Shown: piece after piece, positions 16,037 through 24,473 of the stretch
Layout: the number at the start of each line of letters is the position of its first letter
Numbering within the stretch: the first letter of the stretch is position 1
Assembly: GCF_024752355.1 (NCBI RefSeq)
Contig: NZ_JANTHZ010000014.1
Location: forward strand, 1-64,000
Origin: Ancylobacter mangrovi
GTDB taxonomy: Bacteria; Pseudomonadota; Alphaproteobacteria; Rhizobiales; Xanthobacteraceae
DNA: 64,000 nucleotides
Direction: 5' to 3'
Translations under genes and position numbers: made by a program
Notes under the pieces: model-generated
The model's input: the letters and a program-made list of their open reading frames with translations, nothing else
What the model was told of the DNA's origin: nothing
The model's database searches: none

Positions 16037-17127
16037 GCGCCCCTGCGGATCTGGGTCTGGTAGACCGCTTCCGACAGGCCGGCCCACTGGCTGTGCTGGG
16101 CGGCGAAGGCGTTGAAGCTGTCATAGACCTTCTGGATCTTCGGGTCGGAGGCGGCGAGCTGGTCGAGCGTGGTCTTGGTGACCTCGCGCAGCTTGTCCAC
16201 TACGGGCTTGGGCAGCGGGCCGGCGATGACGCCCTGGTTCTGCACGAGGTCGGTCATCGCCTCGCCGTTGGTCGCCTCGCACCAGGTGTGGCTGATGACG
16301 TTGCAGGCCGCGGCCGCGGTGCGCACGATCTCCTTCAGGTCGTCGGGCAGGCTGTCCCAGGCGGCCTTGTTGACCACCAGCTCGGTGACGTTGTTCGGCT
16401 CGTGCCAGCCGGTCGTGTAGTAGTACTTGGCCGCCTTCTGCAGGCCGAGGCGACGGTCCTGGTAGGGGCCGACGAACTCGGCCGCGTCGATCACGCCGCG
16501 CTCCAGCGCGGGGAAGATCTCGCCGCCGGGCAGCAGCTTCACGTCGACGCCGAGCTGGGCGTAGACCTTCCCGGCGAGGCCCGGGATGCGCATCTTCAGG
16601 CCCTGGAAGTCCTCGACCTTCTCGATCGGCTTGCGGAACCAGCCGGACATCTGCACGCCGGTATTGCCGAGCGGCATCGGCACCAGGTTGAAGGGCTCGT
16701 AGAGCTCCTCCCAGAGCTGCAGGCCGCCGCCATGGTAGATCCACGCGGTCTGGCCCTGGAAGTTGAGGCCGAACGGCACGCAGGTGAAGAACTGCGCCGC
16801 CGGCACCTTGCCGGCCCAGTAATAGGAGTTGGCCGCGTTCATCTCGACCGTGCCGGCGGAGACCGCGTCGAAGCCCTCCAGCGCCGGGATCAACTCGCCG
16901 GCGGCGAAGTGCTGGATGTTGAGCCGGCCGCCCGACATCTTGCCGACCAGGTCGCAGAAATAGGTCGGGCTGCCCGGACCGACGACATAGAAGGGCGAGC
17001 CGGGACCGTAGGCGTTGGTCATCTTCCAGTTGAACGTCTGCTGCGCGCGGGCGACGTGCGGCGCGGCGACGGTGGCGACGGCCGCTGTACCGGCGAGGCC
17101 GGCGCCCAGAAATCCACGACGATCCAT
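16033..17127 (-). CDS. dctP: TRAP transporter periplasmic substrate-binding protein
   Basis: 364 residues with a twin-arginine-type leader (MDRRGFLGAGLAGTAAVATVAA, cleavage about AHVARAQQ). The mature protein follows the DctP fold, with GRLNIQHFAAGELIPALEGFDAVSAGTVEM, GLKMRIPGLAGKVY and the ligand-site region EFVGPYQDRRLGLQKAAKYYYTTGWHEPNN, which resembles the 2-oxoacid/monocarboxylate-binding TakP group. TRAP ligands normally carry a carboxylate bound by a conserved arginine (here in KMRIPG). It opens the dctPQM-ggt operon, divergent from the AraC-amidase fusion. Binding of a gamma-glutamyl amide or an amide-containing carboxylate would link all partners but is inference. Confidence 0.9.
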   Translation of the reverse strand: MDRRGFLGAGLAGTAAVATVAAPHVARAQQTFNWKMTNAYGPGSPFYVVGPGSPTYFCDLVGKMSGGRLNIQHFAAGELIPALEGFDAVSAGTVEMNAANSYYWAGKVPAAQFFTCVPFGLNFQGQTAWIYHGGGLQLWEELYEPFNLVPMPLGNTGVQMSGWFRKPIEKVEDFQGLKMRIPGLAGKVYAQLGVDVKLLPGGEIFPALERGVIDAAEFVGPYQDRRLGLQKAAKYYYTTGWHEPNNVTELVVNKAAWDSLPDDLKEIVRTAAAACNVISHTWCEATNGEAMTDLVQNQGVIAGPLPKPVVDKLREVTKTTLDQLAASDPKIQKVYDSFNAFAAQHSQWAGLSEAVYQTQIRRGA

Positions 17128-17280
17128 CTCGAATCCCTCTGATGTTTGCGCCCCGACGGGTTCCGCTGGGCGATGCGTGGCCGGAATATCCCGGTTATAC
17201 CGCAGTGCGGCAATGCCCCCTGTGGTGCAGAAATGCGCGTGCGGGGGCGCGACGAAAAGGCATGAAATCGCCGTTTATGA

Positions 17281-17300
17281 TGCAACCACAAATGGTTGTA
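17281..17300. promoter_or_regulatory. Inverted repeat between dctP and the AraC-amidase gene
   Basis: TGCAACCACAAATGGTTGTA contains perfect CAACCA/TGGTTG arms (17283-17288, 17293-17298) around a 4-base centre, with 7 of 8 pairs when extended. It lies midway in the 276-base divergent gap and is a plausible site for the AraC-type regulator or another factor controlling both directions. Confidence 0.45.
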
Positions 17301-17403
17301 AGGGCATGCCCGGGAAGTGGGCAGCCCCGCCGGGCTGGCGCCAGACAAGTTTTTGTGCGCCAATCGTCAAACAGCTTCGCCGGCCCCTCGCCGGCTTCCT
17401 CCC

Positions 17404-19758
17404 ATGAAGATCCGCCCCATGAGCCGCACCGTCCCGGTCTCGATCGCCGCCTTCCCCGCCAGCAAGCAGGAGGCCGCCTGGCGCGAGACGCTGGGCATGC
17501 TGTCGCTGTCCGACCAGTGGCCGAAAGGGGCGGCGTTCCATTTCGGCGAGATCTCGATCAAGCGCTCGCCGACGCTGGCGACGCTCGCCCTGCTACGCTC
17601 CACCGCGCAGGTGCTGAAGACGCGGGCGGACGAGGCCGACGGCGTGCTGATCGGCTTCGTGCATTACGGGCGCGGGCACCTCACCGATACCGGCCGGCGC
17701 GCGTTCGAATTCGCCGATGGCGATCTGTGGGTGTGCGATCCGCTCGCCGCCGGCACGATCCAGTTCCGCAACGATTTCGAGCTGCTGCTGCTGCGGGTGC
17801 CGCGCGAGCGGCTGGCGGGGCGCATCGGCCGGGGCGCGGAGGTGGCGACGATCGTGCTCGGCGAGAGCGTCTCGGCCGCCGCCACGCGGCCGATGATGCG
17901 CGCGCTGGCGGCCAATTTCGCGATGATGGAGGATGGCGAGCTGATCGCCGCCGAGACCGCGATCACCGAGCTGGTGCTGTCGGCCCTGCTGGCCGAGGCG
18001 CGCCCGGAGGAGGACAACGCCACCCAGGTGCAGGCCGCCCATCTCGCCCGCGTCTGCGCGCAGATCGAGGCGCGGCTGCGCGAGCCCGACCTCTCGGTCG
18101 CCGACATCGCCAAGGCCGAGGGCCTGTCGCCGCGCTACGTGCAGCGCCTGTTCGAGGGGCAGGACCGCGCCTTTTCCGACTATGTGCGCCATCGGCGGCT
18201 GGAGCGCTGCCGGCTCGACCTGATCAACCCGCACCATGCCGACCGCAGCATCGCCGAGATCGGCTATCGCTGGGGCTTCGGCGACCAAGCCCATTTCAGC
18301 CGCGTGTTCAGCGCCGCCTACGGCATCGCCCCGCGCGAGTTCCGCAAGTCGAGCAGCGGCGCGGTGGAGACGCGCTGGACCCGCGGCCGGCCGATCCATA
18401 GCGGGGTGCGCCCGATGCGGCCGGGGCCCTCGCCGGTGCCCGCGCCGGAGGAGGCCGACGCGCCGGCCGCCGAGGCCCGCGCGCGGGCGCCGGAGCCCTC
18501 CGAGCCCGGCCGCCACCATCTTCCCGTCTCGCGCGAGACCGTGCACTGGGGCTATCTCAGCCGCTCCATCCCGCCGGTGCTGCGCGTGCGCTCGGGCGCC
18601 ATCGTCACGGTCGAGACGCTGACCCAGCACGCCTATGACGACCATGAGCGGATGATAAAGGGCGATCCGGGCGCGGAGAGCGTGTTCCGTTGGAGCCGGG
18701 ACTACAAGGCGGTCGACCGGCGCGGCGCCGGGCCGGTGAATGCCAGCATCTTCGGGCGCGGCGCCGGCGAGGGGTTCGGCGTGCACATCTGCACCGGGCC
18801 GATCTTCGTCCATGGCGCCGAGCCGGGCGACGTGCTGGAGGTGCAGATACGCGACCTGCGCCCGCGCCCCTGCGCCAACCCGGCCTATGCCGGGCAGGCC
18901 TTCGGCAGCAACGCCGCCTCCGCCTGGGGCTTCCACCATGACGACCTGCTGGACGAGCCGCGCAAGCGCGAGGTCGTCACCATCTACCGCACCGACGCGG
19001 CCGGCGAGAGCGGCTATGCCGAGGCGGTCTATTCCTTCCGCTGGGTGCCGCAGACCGACCCGTTCGGCGTGGTGCACGAGACCATCGACTATCCCGGAAT
19101 CCCGGTCGACCACGCCCGGCTCACCGAGCGCCACGGCGTGATGAAGGGCGTGCGCGTGCCGGTGCGCCCGCATTTCGGCTTCATCGCGGTGGCGCCGCGC
19201 GAGAGCGACATCGTCGATTCCGTCCCGCCCGGCTATTTCGGCGGCAATGTCGACAACTGGCGGGCAGGCAAGGGCTCCTCGGTCTATCTCCCCGTCACCG
19301 TGCCCGGCGCGCTGCTTTCGGTCGGCGACCCGCATCTGGCACAGGGTGACGGCGAGATCAGCGGCACGGCGCTGGAATGCTCGCTGACCGGCGAGATAAG
19401 GCTGGTGTTGCACAAGAGGGGCGAGACCGAGAAGGCGTTCCTGAACGGGCTCAACGCGCCGCTGATCGAAACCGAGGGCGCCTTCCTGCTGCACGGCTTC
19501 AGCTACACCAACTATCTGCGCGAGCTCGGGCGCAACGCGCAGTCCGAGGTGTTCAAGCGCTCCTCGCTGAGCCGGGCGCTGCGCAGCGCGGTGCGCGCAA
19601 CCCGCAAGTTCCTGATGGAGCGCTACGAGCTCGACGAGGACGAGGCGATCTCGCTGATGTCGGTGGCGGTCGATTTCGGAGTGACGCAGGTCGCCGACGG
19701 CAATTGGGGCGTCCATGCCAAGGTGGACAAGCCGATGTTTCCCGCCCCGGAGCGGTGA
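17404..19758 (+). CDS. AraC-family regulator fused to an acetamidase/formamidase domain
   Basis: 784 residues in one uninterrupted frame from ATG 17404 (ATG 17419 and GTG 17317 are alternatives; no strong ribosome site marks any of them). Residues 1-200 form an AraC-type sensor domain; about 212-315 hold two AraC helix-turn-helix units (LSVADIAKAEGLSPRYVQRLF and SIAEIGYRWGFGDQAHFSRVF). A Pro/Ala/Glu-rich linker spans 320-370. Residues 375-784 are a full FmdA/AmdA domain: GPIFVHGAEPGDVLEVQI, HFGFIAVAP, GGNVDNWRAGKGSSVYLPV and the VGDPHLAQGDGE motif. The enzyme part should release ammonia from a short amide. Joining regulator and enzyme suggests substrate sensing within the same protein. It faces the dctPQM-ggt operon. 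Confidence 0.88.
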   Translation: MKIRPMSRTVPVSIAAFPASKQEAAWRETLGMLSLSDQWPKGAAFHFGEISIKRSPTLATLALLRSTAQVLKTRADEADGVLIGFVHYGRGHLTDTGRRAFEFADGDLWVCDPLAAGTIQFRNDFELLLLRVPRERLAGRIGRGAEVATIVLGESVSAAATRPMMRALAANFAMMEDGELIAAETAITELVLSALLAEARPEEDNATQVQAAHLARVCAQIEARLREPDLSVADIAKAEGLSPRYVQRLFEGQDRAFSDYVRHRRLERCRLDLINPHHADRSIAEIGYRWGFGDQAHFSRVFSAAYGIAPREFRKSSSGAVETRWTRGRPIHSGVRPMRPGPSPVPAPEEADAPAAEARARAPEPSEPGRHHLPVSRETVHWGYLSRSIPPVLRVRSGAIVTVETLTQHAYDDHERMIKGDPGAESVFRWSRDYKAVDRRGAGPVNASIFGRGAGEGFGVHICTGPIFVHGAEPGDVLEVQIRDLRPRPCANPAYAGQAFGSNAASAWGFHHDDLLDEPRKREVVTIYRTDAAGESGYAEAVYSFRWVPQTDPFGVVHETIDYPGIPVDHARLTERHGVMKGVRVPVRPHFGFIAVAPRESDIVDSVPPGYFGGNVDNWRAGKGSSVYLPVTVPGALLSVGDPHLAQGDGEISGTALECSLTGEIRLVLHKRGETEKAFLNGLNAPLIETEGAFLLHGFSYTNYLRELGRNAQSEVFKRSSLSRALRSAVRATRKFLMERYELDEDEAISLMSVAVDFGVTQVADGNWGVHAKVDKPMFPAPER

Positions 19759-19816
19759 GGGGATGGCCGCCCCGTTCGCGGGGAACGGAGCGGCCGGGAG
19801 AGGCGGCGCGGGCGGC

Positions 19817-22087
19817 TCAGGCCGCGGCCGGCACCAGCAGGTCGTCGAGCCCGATCGGGAAGTGGCGCACCCGCACGCCGGTGGCGTGCCAGACCGCGTT
19901 CGCCACCGCGCCGGCCGAGCCGGTGATGCCGATCTCGCCCACGCCCTTGATACCGAGCGCGTTTACGTGCGGGTCGTGCTCCTCGATCATCAGCGCATCG
20001 AGCGAGGGCACGTCGGCATTCACCGGGATGTGGTACTCGGCGAGGTCCGCGTTCAGGATGCGGCCGGAGCGCCGGTCCATGACGGCGTGCTCGTGGAGGG
20101 CGAAGGAGATGCCCCAGATCATGCCGCCATAGAACTGGCTGCGCACCATCCGGGGATTGATCACCCGCCCGGCCGCGAAGGCGCCGACGAGGCGCGTGGC
20201 GCGCACCTGGCCGAGGTCCGGGTCCACCTTCACCTCGGCGAACACCGCGCCATGGGCGTGCATGGCGTAGGTCTCCTGCACCGACGGGTCTGGCGCCGCC
20301 GAGCCCTTGCCCTCGATCTGCGCGAGGCCGGCGCGGGCGAGGATGTCGCCATAGCCCTCGCTACGGCTCTCGTCGTCGCGCCGGTGGAGCCGTCCCTCGC
20401 GGGCGACGACGCCGGCATTGCCGGCGCCGAACAGGGGCGAGCGCTCGTCGCCGGTGGCAAGCGCGGCGAGTTTGGCGACCACGTCCGCGCCCGCATTGTG
20501 GATCGCCATGCCGGCGGTGGCGGTGTGGGCCGAGCCGCCGGCGATGCCGGCATCGGGCAGGTCCGAGGTGCCGGCGCGGAACTCCGTCCGGTCGAGATCG
20601 AGGCCGAGGGCGTCGGCCGCGATCTGGGCGAGGGCGGTCCACGCCCCCTGGCCCATGTCGTGGGCGCCGGTCTCCATCACGCCGGAGCCGTCGCGGCGCA
20701 GCACTGCGCGCGCCTCGGCCTGGAACATCAGCGCCGGGAAGGTGGCTGTGCCCATGCCCCAGCCGACCAGATAGCCGTTCTCGTCGCGCATCTTGCGCGG
20801 CTCGATCGTGCGGCGCGACCAGCCGAAACGCTCGGCGCCCTGGCGGTAGCATTCGCGCAGCGCCTTGGAGGAGAAGGGCTTGCCGGAGATCGGTTCGACC
20901 TCGGCATAGTTCTTCAGGCGGAAGGCGAGCGGGTCCATGCCGCAGGCGAAGGCGGCCTCGTCGATCGCCCCTTCGAGCGCGATCGAGCCGGTGGCCTCGC
21001 CGGGCGCGCGCATGAAGAGCGGGGTGCCGATATCCGCCCGCACCGCCTCGTGCGAGGTGAGGATGGCGGGGGCGGCATAGAGCGTATGGGAGATGTCCGC
21101 CGCCGGCTCGAAGAAGTCGTCGAAGGTGCTCGAGACGGTCTTGGCGTGGTGGTGGAGGGCGGAGAGCTTCCCCTCGCCGTCGAAGCCGAGGCGCAGCGTC
21201 TGGCGGGTGGGCGGGCGATGGCCGACCGGCCCGTACATCTGGTCGCGGCGCAGCACCAGCTTCACCGGCCGTCCGACCAGCTTCGCCGCCATGATGCCGA
21301 GCACCTGCGGGCCCGAGACCAGGCCCTTGGAGCCGAAGCCGCCGCCGAGGAAGGGGCTGCGGATGTGGATGTTCTCCGGCGCGATGCCGAACAGGCCGGC
21401 GAGCCGGCCCTGCGCCATCGCCAGGCCCTGGCTGGGCGTGTCGATGGAGAGCGTGTCGCCGTCCCAGGCCGCGACGATGGCGTGCGGCTCCATGGCGTTG
21501 TGGTACTGGGCCGGCGTCTCGTAGGTCGCCTCCAGCCGGTGCTCGGCGCGCGCGAGCGCGGCCTCCACGTCGCCGCGCTCGATGCGTGCGGGCGAGCCGA
21601 TGCCGATCGCCGCCGGCTCGAAGCTTTCGTCGGCGTCGAGCCCGACCCGGGCCGGCTCCTCCTCGTAGCGCGGCGCCAGCAGCGCCGCGCCCTCGGTCGC
21701 GGCCTCGAGCGAGCGGGCGACCACCACCGCGATCGGCTGGTGGGCGTAGCGCACCAGATCGTTCTGCAGCAGGTCGAGCCGGAACATGAAGGGGTTGGTC
21801 TTCGCGTCCGGGTCCATGGCGAGCTCCGGCTTGTGCGCCGGGGTCATCACGTCGACCACGCCCGGATGGGCCTTGGCCGCGTCGACGTCGAGCGCGACGA
21901 CGCGCCCGCGGGCGATGGAACTGGTCGCCATGACGGCGAACAGCATGCCCTCGGGATGGTTGTCGGCGGCATAGGTGGCCGCGCCCGTCACCTTCAGCAC
22001 GCCGTCGCGGCGGGTGAGGGGCTGGCCGATATTGGAGCCGTGCCTCGTATGGGCCGGCACCGTGGAGAGGCTGATCTCAGACGTCAT
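19817..22087 (-). CDS. paoC: Aldehyde/xanthine oxidoreductase, molybdenum-cofactor subunit (PaoC-like)
   Basis: 756 residues, matching PaoC (YagR) and clearly shorter than fused xanthine dehydrogenases. Molybdopterin-binding signatures are IGQPLTRRDGVLKVTGAATYAAD at the start, HNAMEPHAIVAAW, SPFLGGGFGSKG, MRAPGEATGSIALEGAIDE, GAHDMGQGAWTALAQIAAD and the terminal GIKGVGEIGITGSAGAVANAV, whose GVGE glutamate is the catalytic base. The gene overlaps the FAD-subunit gene by 11 bases. With PaoA and PaoB it forms an aldehyde oxidising complex; aromatic aldehydes are known PaoABC substrates. No maturation chaperone (PaoD/XdhC type) is encoded next to it, so one must come from elsewhere. Confidence 0.9.
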   Translation of the reverse strand: MTSEISLSTVPAHTRHGSNIGQPLTRRDGVLKVTGAATYAADNHPEGMLFAVMATSSIARGRVVALDVDAAKAHPGVVDVMTPAHKPELAMDPDAKTNPFMFRLDLLQNDLVRYAHQPIAVVVARSLEAATEGAALLAPRYEEEPARVGLDADESFEPAAIGIGSPARIERGDVEAALARAEHRLEATYETPAQYHNAMEPHAIVAAWDGDTLSIDTPSQGLAMAQGRLAGLFGIAPENIHIRSPFLGGGFGSKGLVSGPQVLGIMAAKLVGRPVKLVLRRDQMYGPVGHRPPTRQTLRLGFDGEGKLSALHHHAKTVSSTFDDFFEPAADISHTLYAAPAILTSHEAVRADIGTPLFMRAPGEATGSIALEGAIDEAAFACGMDPLAFRLKNYAEVEPISGKPFSSKALRECYRQGAERFGWSRRTIEPRKMRDENGYLVGWGMGTATFPALMFQAEARAVLRRDGSGVMETGAHDMGQGAWTALAQIAADALGLDLDRTEFRAGTSDLPDAGIAGGSAHTATAGMAIHNAGADVVAKLAALATGDERSPLFGAGNAGVVAREGRLHRRDDESRSEGYGDILARAGLAQIEGKGSAAPDPSVQETYAMHAHGAVFAEVKVDPDLGQVRATRLVGAFAAGRVINPRMVRSQFYGGMIWGISFALHEHAVMDRRSGRILNADLAEYHIPVNADVPSLDALMIEEHDPHVNALGIKGVGEIGITGSAGAVANAVWHATGVRVRHFPIGLDDLLVPAAA

Positions 22088-23135
22088 GGTGCAGTTCCGG
22101 AAGCGAGGAGAAGGGCGAGCCGGGCAGGGCGGGCACGCGCTCGGGCGTGCCTGAGGCGGCGAGCGCGAGGGCGCGCACCACCAGCCGGCGGGCCAGCTCG
22201 ATCTTGAAGGCGTTGTCGCCGGAGGGGCGGGCCCCGGCGAGGGCGAGCTCCGCCGCGCGGCGGAACGCTTCCTCGTCCGGGCGGGCGCCGGCGAGGGCCT
22301 GCTCGGCCCAGGCGTCGCGCCAGGGCTTTGCCGCGACCCCGCCCAGCGTCAGCCGGGCCTCGGCGATCACCCCGCCCTCGAGGCGCAGCATCGCCGCCGC
22401 GGAGACCACGGCGAAGGCGTAGGAGGTGCGCTCGCGCAGCTTGATGTAGCGGGCATGGCCGGCGAAGGCGGCAGCGCCGGCCGGCAGGCGCACCGCGACG
22501 ATCAGATCGCCGGGCTCCAGCGCGGTGTCCTTCTCCGGCGCGTCGCCGGGCAGGCGGTGCAGCTCGGCGAGCGGCACCTCGCGCCGGCCGCCGCGGCCCT
22601 CGATCTCGACCACCGCGTCGAGCGCCACCAGCGGCACGCAGAAGTCGGACGGATGGGTGGCGATGCAGGCATCGCTCCAGCCGAGCACGGCGTGCAGCCG
22701 GTTCTCGCCGGCGCGCGCGTCGCAGCCCGAGCCCGGCACGCGCTTGTTGCAGGCGCTGTCGAGGTCGGCGAAATAGGCGCAGCGCGTGCGCTGGAGCAGG
22801 TTGCCGCCGACGCTGGCCGCGTTGCGCAGCTGCCCTGAGGCGCCCGAGAGCAGGGCCTCCGCCACCGCCGGGAAGGACGCGGCGAAGCGCGGATCGTGGG
22901 CGAGGTCGGCATTGCGCACCATGGCGCCGATGCGCACGCCCCCGTCTTCCAGCCACTCGACGGCGTCGAGGCCGGGCAGGCGGGTGACGTCGACCAGCCG
23001 GCCGGGCCGGGCGACACCGCCCTTCATGAGGTCGAGAAGATTGGTGCCGGCGGCGAGATAGGCCGCGCCGGGCGCTGCCGCGGCCGCGACCGCTTCGGGG
23101 ACGGTGGCGGGGCGGATATAGTCGAAATCGTTCAT
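22077..23135 (-). CDS. paoB: Molybdenum hydroxylase FAD-binding subunit with extra 4Fe-4S site (PaoB-like)
   Basis: 352 residues starting MNDFDYIRPATVPEAVAA; the longer open frame upstream belongs to the PaoA region in another frame. FAD contacts are YLAAGTNLLDLMKGG (residues 26-40) and ASVGGNLLQRTRC (107-119). The insertion RCAYFADLDSACNKRVPGSGC and a later WSDACIATHP place Cys119, Cys129, Cys138 and Cys157 like the additional 4Fe-4S cluster of E. coli PaoB, which marks this group off from ordinary CoxM proteins. It passes electrons from the molybdenum site and 2Fe-2S clusters to the final acceptor. Its ATG overlaps the PaoA stop by four bases. Confidence 0.9.
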   Translation of the reverse strand: MNDFDYIRPATVPEAVAAAAAPGAAYLAAGTNLLDLMKGGVARPGRLVDVTRLPGLDAVEWLEDGGVRIGAMVRNADLAHDPRFAASFPAVAEALLSGASGQLRNAASVGGNLLQRTRCAYFADLDSACNKRVPGSGCDARAGENRLHAVLGWSDACIATHPSDFCVPLVALDAVVEIEGRGGRREVPLAELHRLPGDAPEKDTALEPGDLIVAVRLPAGAAAFAGHARYIKLRERTSYAFAVVSAAAMLRLEGGVIAEARLTLGGVAAKPWRDAWAEQALAGARPDEEAFRRAAELALAGARPSGDNAFKIELARRLVVRALALAASGTPERVPALPGSPFSSLPELHHDV

Positions 23136-23644
23136 GCCGCGTCCCTCCGGCCCGCATCGGTACCGCCGGCTTCGGCCAGCTTCTTCTGGGCGTCGAGCAC
23201 CGCCTCGGTGATGCCGGCATAGGCCGAGCAACGGCAGAGATTGCCGCTCATCCCCTCGCGCACGCGCTCGGGATCGCCGTCCGTCTGGCCTTCCTGGATC
23301 AGGCCGATGGCGCTCATGATCTGGCCCGGCGTGCAGAAGCCGCACTGCAGCGCGTCATGGGCGATGAAGGCTTCCTGCACCGGGTGGAGGTGCCCGCCCT
23401 CGGCAACGCCCTCGATGGTGCGGATGTCGGCCCCGTCATGGCTCAGCGCCAGGGCGAGGCAGGAATTGATGCGCCGGCCGTCGACCAGCACGGTGCAGGC
23501 GCCGCACTGGCCGCGGTCGCAGCCCTTCTTGGTGCCGGTGAGTTGAAGTCGCTCGCGCAGGAGGTCGAGCAGGGTCACCCGTGGGTTGTCCAGCTCGACG
23601 TCGCGCCTTACACCGTTCACGGTGAGGCTGATGGAGAAAGTCAT
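23132..23644 (-). CDS. paoA: Molybdenum hydroxylase 2Fe-2S subunit (PaoA-like)
   Basis: 170 residues with two 2Fe-2S clusters: the plant-ferredoxin type at Cys42, Cys47, Cys50 and Cys62 (GCDRGQCGAC ... NSC) and the second at Cys101, Cys104, Cys137 and Cys139 (CGFC ... CRC). Unlike E. coli PaoA there is no twin-arginine leader: the protein starts directly with MTFSISLTVNGV, so the complex should stay in the cytoplasm. First gene of the paoABC-like operon, with a near-consensus promoter about 150 bases upstream and a divergent TetR regulator. Confidence 0.92.
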   Translation of the reverse strand: MTFSISLTVNGVRRDVELDNPRVTLLDLLRERLQLTGTKKGCDRGQCGACTVLVDGRRINSCLALALSHDGADIRTIEGVAEGGHLHPVQEAFIAHDALQCGFCTPGQIMSAIGLIQEGQTDGDPERVREGMSGNLCRCSAYAGITEAVLDAQKKLAEAGGTDAGRRDAA

Positions 23645-23791
23645 GCGGAACTCCGATCAGTGTCGTCGTCGAATGTCGTTGAGGGCCGCACGCGGGTGCG
23701 GCGGGAAGCCGGGGGTTGGGAGGGAGGCGTCATCGGGACGCCAAATTTGCCCGGCGTAATGGATGGGCTCTCGCGTGGCCCATCTGGAATC

Positions 23792-23820
23792 ATTATACGG
23801 AGGGACCCTCCGCTTTGCAA
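23792..23820 (-). promoter_or_regulatory. paoABC promoter with palindromic operator in the spacer
   Basis: On the minus strand TTGCAA (23820-23815) and a perfect TATAAT (23797-23792) are separated by exactly 17 bases. The spacer holds CGGAGGGACCCTCCG (23798-23812), a perfect 7+7 palindrome around one base. A repressor bound there would cover both hexamers. The divergent TetR gene starts 55 bases to the right and is the natural ligand. Confidence 0.7.
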
Positions 23821-23866
23821 GCGGCAGGGTGGAGCCGTTCGAATCTGGCGGACCAGTTGGAATCCG

Positions 23867-24454
23867 ATGGGAGAGGCCGAGCCGAAAATCGCGCGTAAGC
23901 CGCGCGCGGACGCGATCCGCAACCGCGAACGGGTGCTGGATGCCGCCAAGGTGGTGTTCAGCGCCGGCGGTCCCGATGCGAGCCTCGATGCGGTCGCACG
24001 GCGGGCGGGCGTCGGCATCGGCACGCTCTACCGGCATTTCCCCACCCGCGAGGCTCTGTTCGAGGCGGTCTACCGGCGCGAGGTCGACCAGCTCGGCGAC
24101 TTCGCCGAGGAACTGAAGGGCGAGCCCGACCCGGTGAAGGCGCTGCGGCGCTGGCTCGGCGCCAATGTCGACCTCGTCTCGACCAAGAAGGGCATGCTCG
24201 CCGCGCTGGCGATCGCCTCCTACGGCTCATGCGACCTCTACGCCTACAGCTTCGAGCGCCTGACGCGGGCGATCGGCCTCTTGCTGGCGCGCGCGGTGGA
24301 GGCGGGCGAGATCCGCGACGACGTGAGCGCCGAGGACCTGCTGCGGGCGCTGGTCGGCATGTGCTACCTGCACGACCAGGTCGGCTGGCAGGCCAATGTG
24401 GTGCGGCTGATGGACGTCTTCGTCGACGGGCTGCTGGTGCGCAAGCCGGGGTGA
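23867..24454 (+). CDS. TetR family regulator of the paoABC-like operon
   Basis: 195 residues from ATG 23867 (the frame is open much further upstream through the promoter, which is not coding). The N-terminal helix-turn-helix reads RVLDAAKVVFSAGGPDASLDAVARRAGVGIGTLYRHFPTREALFEAVY in pieces typical of TetR. The C-terminal ligand domain includes LRRWLGANVDLVSTKKGMLAALA and ends GLLVRKPG. It is divergent from paoABC with the palindrome lying between. It should repress the oxidoreductase genes until an aldehyde or related compound binds. Autorepression is possible because the operator is close to its own start. Confidence 0.9.
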   Translation: MGEAEPKIARKPRADAIRNRERVLDAAKVVFSAGGPDASLDAVARRAGVGIGTLYRHFPTREALFEAVYRREVDQLGDFAEELKGEPDPVKALRRWLGANVDLVSTKKGMLAALAIASYGSCDLYAYSFERLTRAIGLLLARAVEAGEIRDDVSAEDLLRALVGMCYLHDQVGWQANVVRLMDVFVDGLLVRKPG

Positions 24455-24473
24455 GGCGGACCGGGCAGGACGA

